From Flavobacteriia bacterium (GTDB taxonomy: Bacteria; Bacteroidota; Bacteroidia; Flavobacteriales; Flavobacteriaceae): 8,161 nt of DNA. The notes under the pieces were generated by a model. That model was not told the origin of the DNA, made no database searches, and saw only the letters and a list, made by a program, of their open reading frames with translations. Below are positions 1 to 4,936 of this stretch, one piece after another. Both the position numbers and the translations under genes were made by a program. Location of the stretch: the NCBI GenBank assembly GCA_018500075.1, contig JAHBAN010000058.1, positions 1 to 8,161 of the forward strand, read 5' to 3'. Position 1 is the stretch's first letter. Each line of letters begins with the position of its first letter.

Positions 1-70
1 CCTGCTTACGGAATGAATAGAATCCAGTCGAAGACCGTTTCATGCCATTCTTTTGCCTGACCTGCCGCAT
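1..70 (-). CDS. Partial: probable N-terminus of a tyrosine-type phage/island integrase
   Basis: An ATG at position 70 opens a minus-strand frame that is uninterrupted to the left edge, giving only 23 residues. The peptide is rich in Arg and Lys and contains KRSSTGFYSFRK at residues 11-22. That resembles the extreme N-terminus of many alphaproteobacterial tyrosine recombinases, where a short basic leader precedes a TG-(V/F)-Y-x-(F/L)-R-(K/R)-x-(V/I)-P segment that begins the arm-type DNA-binding domain. The reading frame points away from the 3' end of tRNA-Thr, the usual place for an island integrase. I see no clear ribosome binding site for the ATG at 70. A second in-frame ATG at 43 could be the start instead, and the frame also stays open upstream. 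The catalytic domain lies outside the window, so the call rests on a short motif plus context. Confidence 0.5.
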   Translation of the reverse strand, partial: MRQVRQKNGMKRSSTGFYSFRKQ

Positions 71-72
71 AG

Positions 73-105
73 CTTGTACCAACTTAGTACCATTCGTTAG
101 TACCA
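73..105 (-). repeat. Three short direct repeats (TGGTAC-type) beside the tRNA and integrase start
   Basis: On the minus strand TGGTACTAA occurs exactly at 97-105 and at 84-92, and a diverged copy TGGTACAAG lies at 73-81. The repeat periods are 13 and 11 bases, close to one helical turn. They lie between the tRNA 3' end and the putative integrase start codon. Arm-type binding sites for integrases and sites for excisionase or repressor proteins are often short, helically phased direct repeats in this position. The repeat is read directly from the sequence; the role is inferred. Confidence 0.5.
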
Positions 106-159
106 GATGCAGGTAAGAAGCCAACAGAGTCAATATTTTATAAGTTTTAAGTGATTGAA

Positions 160-235
160 TGGTGCCCCCACACGGACTCGAACCGCGGACCTACTGATTA
201 CAAATCAGTTGCTCTACCAGCTGAGCTATAGGGGC
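160..235 (-). tRNA. tRNA-Thr (anticodon TGT)
   Basis: Folded by eye on the minus strand, this gives a complete cloverleaf of 76 bases including an encoded CCA (160-162). The acceptor stem pairs GCCCCTA with TGGGGGC with one T-G pair. The D arm is built on GCTC/GAGC. The anticodon stem ACTGA/TCAGT encloses the loop TTTGTAA with anticodon TGT, which reads ACA threonine codons. The T arm is CGCGG/CCGTG around TTCGAGT. The discriminator base is A, and G1-C72 and C2-G71 agree with known threonine identity elements. The gene is intact even though an apparent integrase gene sits at its 3' side, as expected when an island integrates into a tRNA and restores its 3' end. Confidence 0.97.
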
Positions 236-246
236 ACTGCGGGGGG

Positions 247-274
247 ATTTAAGGCAGGATTCTCGCCTGTGCAA
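247..274 (-). promoter_or_regulatory. Possible tRNA-Thr promoter
   Basis: On the minus strand, TTGCAC (269-274) and TTAAAT (247-252) are separated by 16 bases, and a C-rich stretch follows up to the mature tRNA end at 235. The pair starts right after the stop codon of the upstream permease gene. The GC-rich discriminator next to the -10 is typical of stable-RNA promoters under stringent control, but both hexamers match the consensus only moderately, and read-through from the permease gene is also possible. Confidence 0.35.
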
Positions 275-275
275 G

Positions 276-1937
276 CTAAAAATTTGTCCGATTTGCACGG
301 GCGAGCAAGATCACTGCAAAAAGGCTGACCACGATGATAAAAATGGCCGCGGGTGCCGCGTCGGAGAGGTTTTCAAGGCTCGCTTGATCGTGCACGCGCG
401 TGGCCAATGTGTCATAATTAAAAGGCCGCAACAGCAAGGTGGCCGGCAGCTCTTTCACGCAATCGACAAACACCAAGAGCAAAGCTGAGCCGACCGAACC
501 TTTAATCAGCGGCATATAAATTTCTGTCAAAACCTGCCCCTGACGTCGCCCCAAGGAGCGCGCCGCCATGGACAGCGAGGGCGCAACACGCTCCAGCGCC
601 GCATCCGCCGCCCCCTGCCCGATCGCAAAGAATCGCACAAAATAAGCCAGCACAAGCGCAAAAGACGACCCCGTCAGAATCAACCCCGGATCAAAGCCCG
701 TCACCCCAAGCACAAAGTCAGCCATAGCATTGTCGAGCGTCGCCAGAGGCAGCAAAATCCCGACCGCGAGAACCGCACCGGGGGCGGCGTAGCCAATGGT
801 TGTGATCGGCTGCAAAAGACGCGGCAGGCTGCGCCCGGAGAGCCGCACTCCATAAACCAGCAACAGCCCCCCTGTCACGGTCAGAAAGGCGGCCAGAGAG
901 CCGACAACAACCGTATTCCAAGCCGCCTTATAAAGTTCAGGCTCCGCCCAGAGCTCGACGCGCGCCAGAGCATGGCTAAGGATTGTTCCCGCAGGGATCA
1001 GAAAGCCCACCGCAAAAGGCAATACACAGCCCAATGTGGCCAAAAGCGCCCAACCGCCCCACAGCCGCTTGCGCAAAATCGGCCTATGGCGCCCGCCTTG
1101 GTTGAAAAAGCGGGCCTTGCGCCGCGAGACTTTCTCCAGCGTCACCAGAAAAATAACCAGAACCAGCACAACACAGGCAATCTGCGCCGCGCCGCCTGCG
1201 TTATTGCCCTCAAGCCATGTGCTGAAGATGCCGGTTGTCAGGGTTTGCACGGCAAAATAATCCACCGTGCCAAAGTCATTGACCGCCTCCATCATCACAA
1301 TCGCCGTGCCCGCCGCCACAGCCGGCCGCGCCAGTGGCAGGCCAATGCGCCTGAGCCGCTGCAAAGCGCCCTGCCCCAGCGACATAGCCACTTCCTCGCT
1401 GGCGCCCGATTGCTCATGAAACGCCGCGCGCGCCAGCAAATACACATAGGGATAAAGCGCAGCCGCAAGCACAACAATCGCCGAGCCAAGCGAGCGTATC
1501 TCAGGAAACCAGTAGTCTTGCGCCGTTTGCCAGCCAAAAGCGGCGCGCAAGGCAGTCTGCACCGGCCCGGCATATTCCAACAGATCCACCAGCGCATAGG
1601 CCCCCACATAGGCCGGCACAGCCAGAGGCAGCAGCAACAGCCACTCAAGCCAACGCGACAAAGGAAACTCATAGCGCGCAATCAGCCATGCCGCCCCTGT
1701 GCCGACGAGCGCCGCCAAAAGCCCCACCCCCGCCATCAGAACAAGCGTGGTGCCCAGATAGCGCGGCAATGTGGTGGCAAGAAGATGTGGCCAGATGTTC
1801 TCGCTCGGAAAAACCGCAAGCGTGCCCACAGCGACAATCGGCGCAAGCACAACAAGCGAGATCATGAGCGCCATAAGCGACCAAGGATCAGGCCAGAGGC
1901 GCGAGCCGGATTTTGAAAGAGAAAGCGCTTTTTTCAT
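276..1937 (-). CDS. Fe(3+)-type ABC transporter permease, fused two-domain (FbpB/SfuB/AfuB family)
   Basis: This 553-residue integral inner-membrane protein is the channel of a binding-protein-dependent ABC importer, most likely for ferric iron. It contains two tandem BPD_transp_1 halves with about 12 hydrophobic segments. Each half has its ATPase-contacting EAA loop: one at residues 181-210 (EEVAMSLGQG followed by IGLPLARP) and one at 449-480 (ERVAPSLSMAARSLG followed by YMPLIKG). The segment near residues 495-515 (KELPATLLLRPFNYDTLATR) is characteristic of the iron branch rather than spermidine or thiamine permeases. Length fits fused FbpB-type proteins. The start is uncertain. ATG 1937 has an AGGG just upstream at short spacing; ATG 1949 is four codons earlier; a longer frame exists only from a TTG at 2027 with no ribosome binding site. 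The periplasmic binding protein and the ATPase are not adjacent, so this subunit must be supplied with partners from elsewhere, and the substrate is inferred from the family only. Confidence 0.9.
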   Translation of the reverse strand: MKKALSLSKSGSRLWPDPWSLMALMISLVVLAPIVAVGTLAVFPSENIWPHLLATTLPRYLGTTLVLMAGVGLLAALVGTGAAWLIARYEFPLSRWLEWLLLLPLAVPAYVGAYALVDLLEYAGPVQTALRAAFGWQTAQDYWFPEIRSLGSAIVVLAAALYPYVYLLARAAFHEQSGASEEVAMSLGQGALQRLRRIGLPLARPAVAAGTAIVMMEAVNDFGTVDYFAVQTLTTGIFSTWLEGNNAGGAAQIACVVLVLVIFLVTLEKVSRRKARFFNQGGRHRPILRKRLWGGWALLATLGCVLPFAVGFLIPAGTILSHALARVELWAEPELYKAAWNTVVVGSLAAFLTVTGGLLLVYGVRLSGRSLPRLLQPITTIGYAAPGAVLAVGILLPLATLDNAMADFVLGVTGFDPGLILTGSSFALVLAYFVRFFAIGQGAADAALERVAPSLSMAARSLGRRQGQVLTEIYMPLIKGSVGSALLLVFVDCVKELPATLLLRPFNYDTLATRVHDQASLENLSDAAPAAIFIIVVSLFAVILLARANRTNF

Positions 1938-2061
1938 ATCCCTGCTCATGCCCGATTGATGTTTAACTGTCCAGAAAAGACCGTATATTCGCCATAAACC
2001 TGCGCTAAAAGGATAGGCAATAGGCAAGTCAAAAGACCAAATAAAAAGACAAGAGGCATCT

Positions 2062-2937
2062 ATGCAAATCGTGTTTCACGCCGGTGCACATAACACCGAT
2101 GAAGATCGTATTATTAAATGCCTGTTGAAAAACCGTGCCGATTTTACCGCTCTGGGCGTCAATGTTCCCCCGCCCGGTCGCTATCGCAAGCTCTTGCACC
2201 AGACGCTTCTGGCGATGGCCGACACAGCGCCCAGCCCCGAGGCGCGTGACATCCTGATCGAAACCATCCTGGAAGACGAGCCTTGCGAGCGGCTTCTGCT
2301 GTCCAATGAAAACTTCTTTTGCGTGCCCAATATGGCGCTGCGGAGCGGACAGTTTTATGACAAGGGCCACGAGCGGGTGCAGTTGCTCTCAGACCTCTTC
2401 AAAGGCGATGACATCGAGATATTTCTCAGCATATGCAACCCGGCGACATATCTACCGGCCCAGTTCCGGCGCACAAAGTTTGAGGATTTTGCCGATATGA
2501 CCTTCGGCGCAGACCCCTATGATTTGCGCTGGTCGGATCTGGTCTACCGGATCCGCGAAACCAACCCGGAGGTCGCGCTCACGGTCTGGTGCAACGAAGA
2601 CACTCCCCTGATCTGGGCGCAGGTCATCCGCGAGCTGGCCGGGATCAATCCCAACGAGAAAATCAAAGGCGGCTTTGATCTCATATCCGAAATCATGACG
2701 CCCGAGGGCATGAAGCGCTTTCGGGCCTATCTTGCCGATCATGCCGACCTGTCAGAAATGCAAAAACGCCGGGTGATCTCGGCGTTTCTGGACAAGTTTG
2801 GCCGCGATGACATGATCGAGGAAGAACTCGACTTGCCCGGCTGGACCGACACACTGGTGCAAGACCTAAGTGATTTGTATGACGAGGACGTATTCGAAAT
2901 CAGCCGCATTCCGGGGGTGAACTTCATCACGCCCTGA
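2062..2937 (+). CDS. Hypothetical protein with a sulfotransferase-like outline
   Basis: This is a 291-residue soluble protein with no signal peptide or membrane segment. I do not recognise a defined function. The N-terminus (IVFHAGAHNTDEDRIIKCLL, residues 3-22) has the strand-loop-helix layout of the PAPS-binding P-loop of Rhodobacterales sulfotransferases, where the usual core is H-x-G-x-x-K-T-G-T-T. Here the Lys is Asn and the Thr/Gly core is replaced by Asp and Glu. A segment at 78-90 (LLLSNENFFCVPN) and one at 120-135 (IFLSICNPATYLPAQF) sit where such proteins place the 3'-phosphate site and the next core strand. The cofactor loop is thus probably non-functional or altered. The C-terminus is acidic. 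The start is supported by GAGG at 2053-2056, five bases before the ATG. The gene is divergent from the permease and convergent with gapR, only 16 bases from its stop. Confidence 0.85.
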   Translation: MQIVFHAGAHNTDEDRIIKCLLKNRADFTALGVNVPPPGRYRKLLHQTLLAMADTAPSPEARDILIETILEDEPCERLLLSNENFFCVPNMALRSGQFYDKGHERVQLLSDLFKGDDIEIFLSICNPATYLPAQFRRTKFEDFADMTFGADPYDLRWSDLVYRIRETNPEVALTVWCNEDTPLIWAQVIRELAGINPNEKIKGGFDLISEIMTPEGMKRFRAYLADHADLSEMQKRRVISAFLDKFGRDDMIEEELDLPGWTDTLVQDLSDLYDEDVFEISRIPGVNFITP

Positions 2938-2953
2938 GCTGCGGCCAAGGCGG

Positions 2954-3211
2954 CTACATTCCGAGCGCTTCTTTATACATTTCAAGCATCGCCTCTTCTT
3001 CGGCAATATCGTCAGCGTCGCGTTTGCGCAGCGCCACAACCTTGCGCAGCACCTTGGTGTCATAACCACGCGCCTTGGCTTCGGCCATAACTTCTTTTTG
3101 CTGCTCGGCGATGTCTTTTTTCTCCGCCTCAAGCCGCTCAAAGCGCTCGATAAACTGGCGCAGCTCGTCTGCGGTTACACGGTAAGTCGATGGTGTAGAG
3201 GTGTCGTCCAT
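2954..3211 (-). CDS. gapR: GapR family nucleoid-associated DNA-binding protein (DUF2312)
   Basis: The 85-residue protein matches GapR (DUF2312) along its whole length. The markers are the N-terminal VTADELRQFIERFERLEAEK, a charged coiled-coil region at about residues 12-50, and the basic KARGYDTKVLRKVVALRKRD segment at about 46-65. GapR of Caulobacter binds AT-rich, overtwisted DNA ahead of moving polymerases and stimulates type II topoisomerases; the same role in chromosome organisation is expected here. The family is nearly universal in Alphaproteobacteria. The ATG at 3211 has a GGAG (3220-3223) at suitable spacing on the minus strand. It is a single gene, convergent with the hypothetical gene on its left and divergent from the small membrane protein on its right. 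Confidence 0.95.
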   Translation of the reverse strand: MDDTSTPSTYRVTADELRQFIERFERLEAEKKDIAEQQKEVMAEAKARGYDTKVLRKVVALRKRDADDIAEEEAMLEMYKEALGM

Positions 3212-3343
3212 AGCGCGCTCTCCAGTCTGGCTTTGCTCTGTTTAGGCCGCCTTGCTAGCGCCCTGCCGCCCGCCCTGCAAGGTCTTTCCCTTGCCGCGGG
3301 CGCATTCATGCGCTAGGCGCTGCTCCAGAAAAAGGAGTGCCCC

Positions 3344-3559
3344 ATGGAATACCTCGTTTACACCGGCGCAGCCCTGACGGTCTTGGGCCTCATCGGCTTG
3401 ATCTGGTCGATCCTCAAAGTCAACACAGCCCGCCGCGAGAAGCTGTCTGAGGACGCCCTGCGCGCCCGTGTTCAGGCGGTCTTGCCATGGAATCTCGGCG
3501 CATTGGGCCTCTCGGCGCTCGGCTTGGGCTGCGTTGTCGCCGGCGTCTTGCTCAGCTGA
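3344..3559 (+). CDS. Small two-helix inner-membrane protein, function unknown
   Basis: This 71-residue protein has two hydrophobic helices, about residues 5-25 (YTGAALTVLGLIGLIWSIL) and 49-70 (LPWNLGALGLSALGLGCVVA). They are joined by a charged loop of about 22 residues rich in Arg, Lys and Glu. The layout predicts a hairpin in the membrane, but orientation is not certain. A strong AGGAG lies a few bases before the ATG (AAAAAGGAGTGCCCC context), so translation from 3344 is convincing. I recognise no characterised family. It is convergent with the last gene of the persulfide operon, with 21 bases between the two stop codons, and its own stop codon lies inside a large inverted repeat. Confidence 0.8.
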   Translation: MEYLVYTGAALTVLGLIGLIWSILKVNTARREKLSEDALRARVQAVLPWNLGALGLSALGLGCVVAGVLLS

Positions 3560-3569
3560 GCCTGACGCC
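3542..3569. terminator. 28-bp inverted repeat between convergent genes, possible bidirectional terminator
   Basis: GGCGTC (3542-3547) pairs with GACGCC (3564-3569), and the perfect palindrome GCTCAGCTGAGC (3550-3561) lies exactly centred between them with two mismatched bases on each side. The whole unit folds into one hairpin on either strand. It covers the stop codon of the small membrane protein and lies just past the stop of the convergent DUF442 gene, the right place to end transcription from both directions. No T-run follows on either strand, so it is not a canonical intrinsic terminator. Confidence 0.45.
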
Positions 3570-3580
3570 CGCTCCCCCGC

Positions 3581-3991
3581 CTAGCCCAGCATCGGGCGCA
3601 GCTGGCTCAAGTCATAGCCGGCCTGCGCCGCCGCATCGATAATCTCGTTGGCAGGCCTCACACCCGCCTGACCAAGCGCCCAGACCACAGAGCTGCGATT
3701 GCCCGAGGCGCAATAGGCCAGAACCTTGCCCTTGGCGGCCTCGATAATGTCGCGTTGGCGCTCTGAATTGGACGTTTCCAGAAGGCTCTGATGCACCAGC
3801 GGCAGAAAATGAAACATGAGCCCCGCAGCCTCAGCGGCGCCTTTCATAACCTCGTGATGCAGCTCAGGCCCGATTTCGCTGTCAGGTCGGTTGCAAATCA
3901 CATCGGTGAAGCCATGCTCCGCCAGCTGCGCCATCGCCTCAGGCAAGATCTGCGGCGAAACAAAGTAATTTTCGGTCAAGGGACGAACCAT
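3581..3991 (-). CDS. DUF442 / TIGR01244 family sulfurtransferase-like protein (Blh N-domain type)
   Basis: This 136-residue cytoplasmic protein has the dual-specificity-phosphatase-like DUF442 fold. The start of the protein (LTENYFVSPQILPEAMAQLA) and the ICNRPDSE segment at 32-39 are typical. The catalytic loop is C94-A-S-G-N-R99-S. It has four residues between Cys and Arg, unlike the CX5R loop of tyrosine phosphatases and closer to the rhodanese type, which favours persulfide chemistry over phosphatase activity. In several bacteria, as I recall the family, this domain is fused to the N-terminus of the metallo-beta-lactamase domain of Blh; here it is a separate gene in the same operon. The start ATG at 3991 has AAAGGAG at ideal spacing. 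The gene begins 11 bases after the second YeeE gene stops. The long upstream extension of the frame (to 4153) merely overlaps that gene and has no support. Confidence 0.88.
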   Translation of the reverse strand: MVRPLTENYFVSPQILPEAMAQLAEHGFTDVICNRPDSEIGPELHHEVMKGAAEAAGLMFHFLPLVHQSLLETSNSERQRDIIEAAKGKVLAYCASGNRSSVVWALGQAGVRPANEIIDAAAQAGYDLSQLRPMLG

Positions 3992-4002
3992 GTCAGGCTC
4001 CT

Positions 4003-4431
4003 TTAGCTGGCATTCGGGCGCTGGAAGGCGCGTAATAGGTAAGGCGTAAGCCACATCCCCAAAAGCATGGCAACAAAAAACACCCAATGGAACACGCCGC
4101 CATAGCCGAGCGAGGCAATCGCAGGTCCGGGGCACAGCCCCGCAAGGCCCCACCCGGCGCCAAACAACAGCGAGCCAACCGCCAACCGGCGGTCAATCTC
4201 AACCGGCGGCTGAGGCGGAAACTGCGCCGCCGTCACAGGCCGCCGCCCTTTTGCAAGCCGCCAGGCAAAAAACATCGGCACAATCGCCCCCCCCAGCACA
4301 AAGGCCAAAGTCGGGTTCCAGTCGCCAAAAATATCAAGCCAGCCCTGCACTTTACGGGTATCTGTCATCCCGGAGATAAACAGCCCCGCGCCAAAAAGCG
4401 CCCCTGACACCAAAGAAAAAAGAGACCGCAT
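4003..4431 (-). CDS. YeeE/YedE-type (DUF6691) membrane protein, C-terminal half of a split sulfur-compound transporter
   Basis: This 142-residue protein has about four hydrophobic segments (about 3-21, 40-60, 82-104 and 112-134). Family marks are GLFISGMTDTRKVQGWLD at residues 16-33, NPTLAFVLGGAIVPM at 39-53 and GWGLAGLCPGPAIASLG at 93-109, with the conserved Cys at 100. In full-length YeeE, a thiosulfate transporter, conserved cysteines in such re-entrant segments relay the sulfur anion. Here the single chain is split into two genes that probably pair in the membrane. The start ATG at 4431 overlaps the stop of the preceding gene in TGATG and has an outstanding ribosome binding site. Paired proteins of this type beside Blh have been called PmpA and PmpB in other bacteria. 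The transported species (sulfite, thiosulfate or another) cannot be told from sequence. Confidence 0.9.
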   Translation of the reverse strand: MRSLFSLVSGALFGAGLFISGMTDTRKVQGWLDIFGDWNPTLAFVLGGAIVPMFFAWRLAKGRRPVTAAQFPPQPPVEIDRRLAVGSLLFGAGWGLAGLCPGPAIASLGYGGVFHWVFFVAMLLGMWLTPYLLRAFQRPNAS

Positions 4432-4856
4432 CAGATCACCTCCCAAATATGGCGAAACAACAGAACCGTCAGCCCGCCTGCCAGAAGGTAAAACACCGTG
4501 GCCATGATCCCGCGCAGCGAAAGCCGGGAAATCCCGCAGACGCCATGCCCGGAGGTGCAGCCATTGGCAACACGCGTGCCGATCCCGACAAGAAGCCCCG
4601 CCACAACAAGCACGACAGCGCTCTGGCTGATATGGGTATCGACCTCTGCGAAAAGCGGATAAAGCGGCAAAGGCATCAGGAATGTGCCCGCCAAAAAGGC
4701 CAGCCGTTCGCGCCATTCGCTGCGCCCGCTGCCGTCAATCAAGCCGCCCAGAATGCCGCTGGCGCCCATAATGCGCCCGTTGCCCCAAAGCAGCACGGCG
4801 CCGCCCATTCCGATAAGAAGCCCACCAGCGAGCCCCCAGATCCAATCCGGTTCCAT
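4431..4856 (-). CDS. YeeE/YedE-type membrane protein, N-terminal half of a split sulfur-compound transporter
   Basis: This 141-residue, very hydrophobic protein has about four membrane segments. It carries the family signatures GLLIGMGGAVLLWGNGRIMG (residues 12-31) and ANGCTSGHGVCGISRLSLRG (97-116), with Cys100, His104 and Cys107. The second motif is the pore-lining element of YeeE thiosulfate transporters. With the downstream half-gene it rebuilds the pseudo-symmetric full-length transporter. ATG 4856 is preceded by AAAGGAAA at usable spacing. The gene follows blh with an 80-base gap that contains a hairpin, and it overlaps the next gene by one base, so the two halves are probably translationally coupled in equal amounts. 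Likely role: moving the sulfur oxyanion product of persulfide oxidation, or its substrate, across the inner membrane (inference from operon context). Confidence 0.9.
   Translation of the reverse strand: MEPDWIWGLAGGLLIGMGGAVLLWGNGRIMGASGILGGLIDGSGRSEWRERLAFLAGTFLMPLPLYPLFAEVDTHISQSAVVLVVAGLLVGIGTRVANGCTSGHGVCGISRLSLRGIMATVFYLLAGGLTVLLFRHIWEVI
4434..4443 (-). promoter_or_regulatory. Ten-base perfect Shine-Dalgarno inside the end of the first YeeE gene
   Basis: GGAGGTGATC on the minus strand is an exact complement of ten bases at the 3' end of bacterial 16S rRNA (GATCACCTCC). GGAGG ends seven bases before the ATG at 4431. The same bases encode the final Glu-Val-Ile of the upstream protein, and the stop and start overlap as TGATG. 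This fixes the start of the second half-transporter and implies coupled translation. Confidence 0.85.
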
Positions 4857-4894
4857 TCCGCGTTTCCTTTTGTCCTGTTCGTCTCAGTTGGTTT

Positions 4895-4912
4895 CGCCCG
4901 TTCGCATGGGCG
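4895..4912. other. Intercistronic hairpin in the blh-YeeE gap
   Basis: CGCCCG (4895-4900) and TGGGCG (4907-4912) form a six-pair stem with one G-T pair around a six-base loop. On the plus strand CTTTTTAG follows, giving the look of an intrinsic terminator, but no plus-strand gene lies upstream of it. On the minus strand, the direction of the operon, no T-run follows, so it more likely acts as an mRNA-stabilising or processing hairpin that separates blh from the transporter genes. Function is inferred. Confidence 0.4.
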
Positions 4913-4936
4913 CTTTTTAGGTCGGTCTCAGCCCTC

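Noticed and set aside
252..272. Possible terminator hairpin (GCAGG/CCTG-type) downstream of the permease gene
   Set aside because: The stem is only four or five pairs with a bulge and lacks a T-run in the right place; the bases fit better as part of the tRNA promoter.
972..1916. 314-codon plus-strand open frame inside the permease gene
   Set aside because: Its translation is an Arg/Gln/His-rich low-complexity peptide with no family features, while the minus strand encodes a well-defined ABC permease.
1962..1989. Possible plus-strand promoter TTTAAC-N16-TATATT for the gene at 2062
   Set aside because: The -35 match is poor and the implied leader is long; too weak to annotate.
2013..2026. Tandem heptamer ATAGGCA x2 in the gap before the sulfotransferase-like gene
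   Set aside because: Only two copies of seven bases; could be chance or minor slippage, with no symmetry or promoter element that supports an operator.
1950..2027. N-terminal extension of the permease to a TTG at 2027
   Set aside because: The added 26-30 residues lie in the divergent promoter gap, have no ribosome binding site and do not resemble the family N-terminus.
3992..4716. Long extensions of the DUF442 and second YeeE frames into upstream genes
   Set aside because: They overlap well-supported genes in another frame, and strong ribosome binding sites fix the internal starts at 3991 and 4431.
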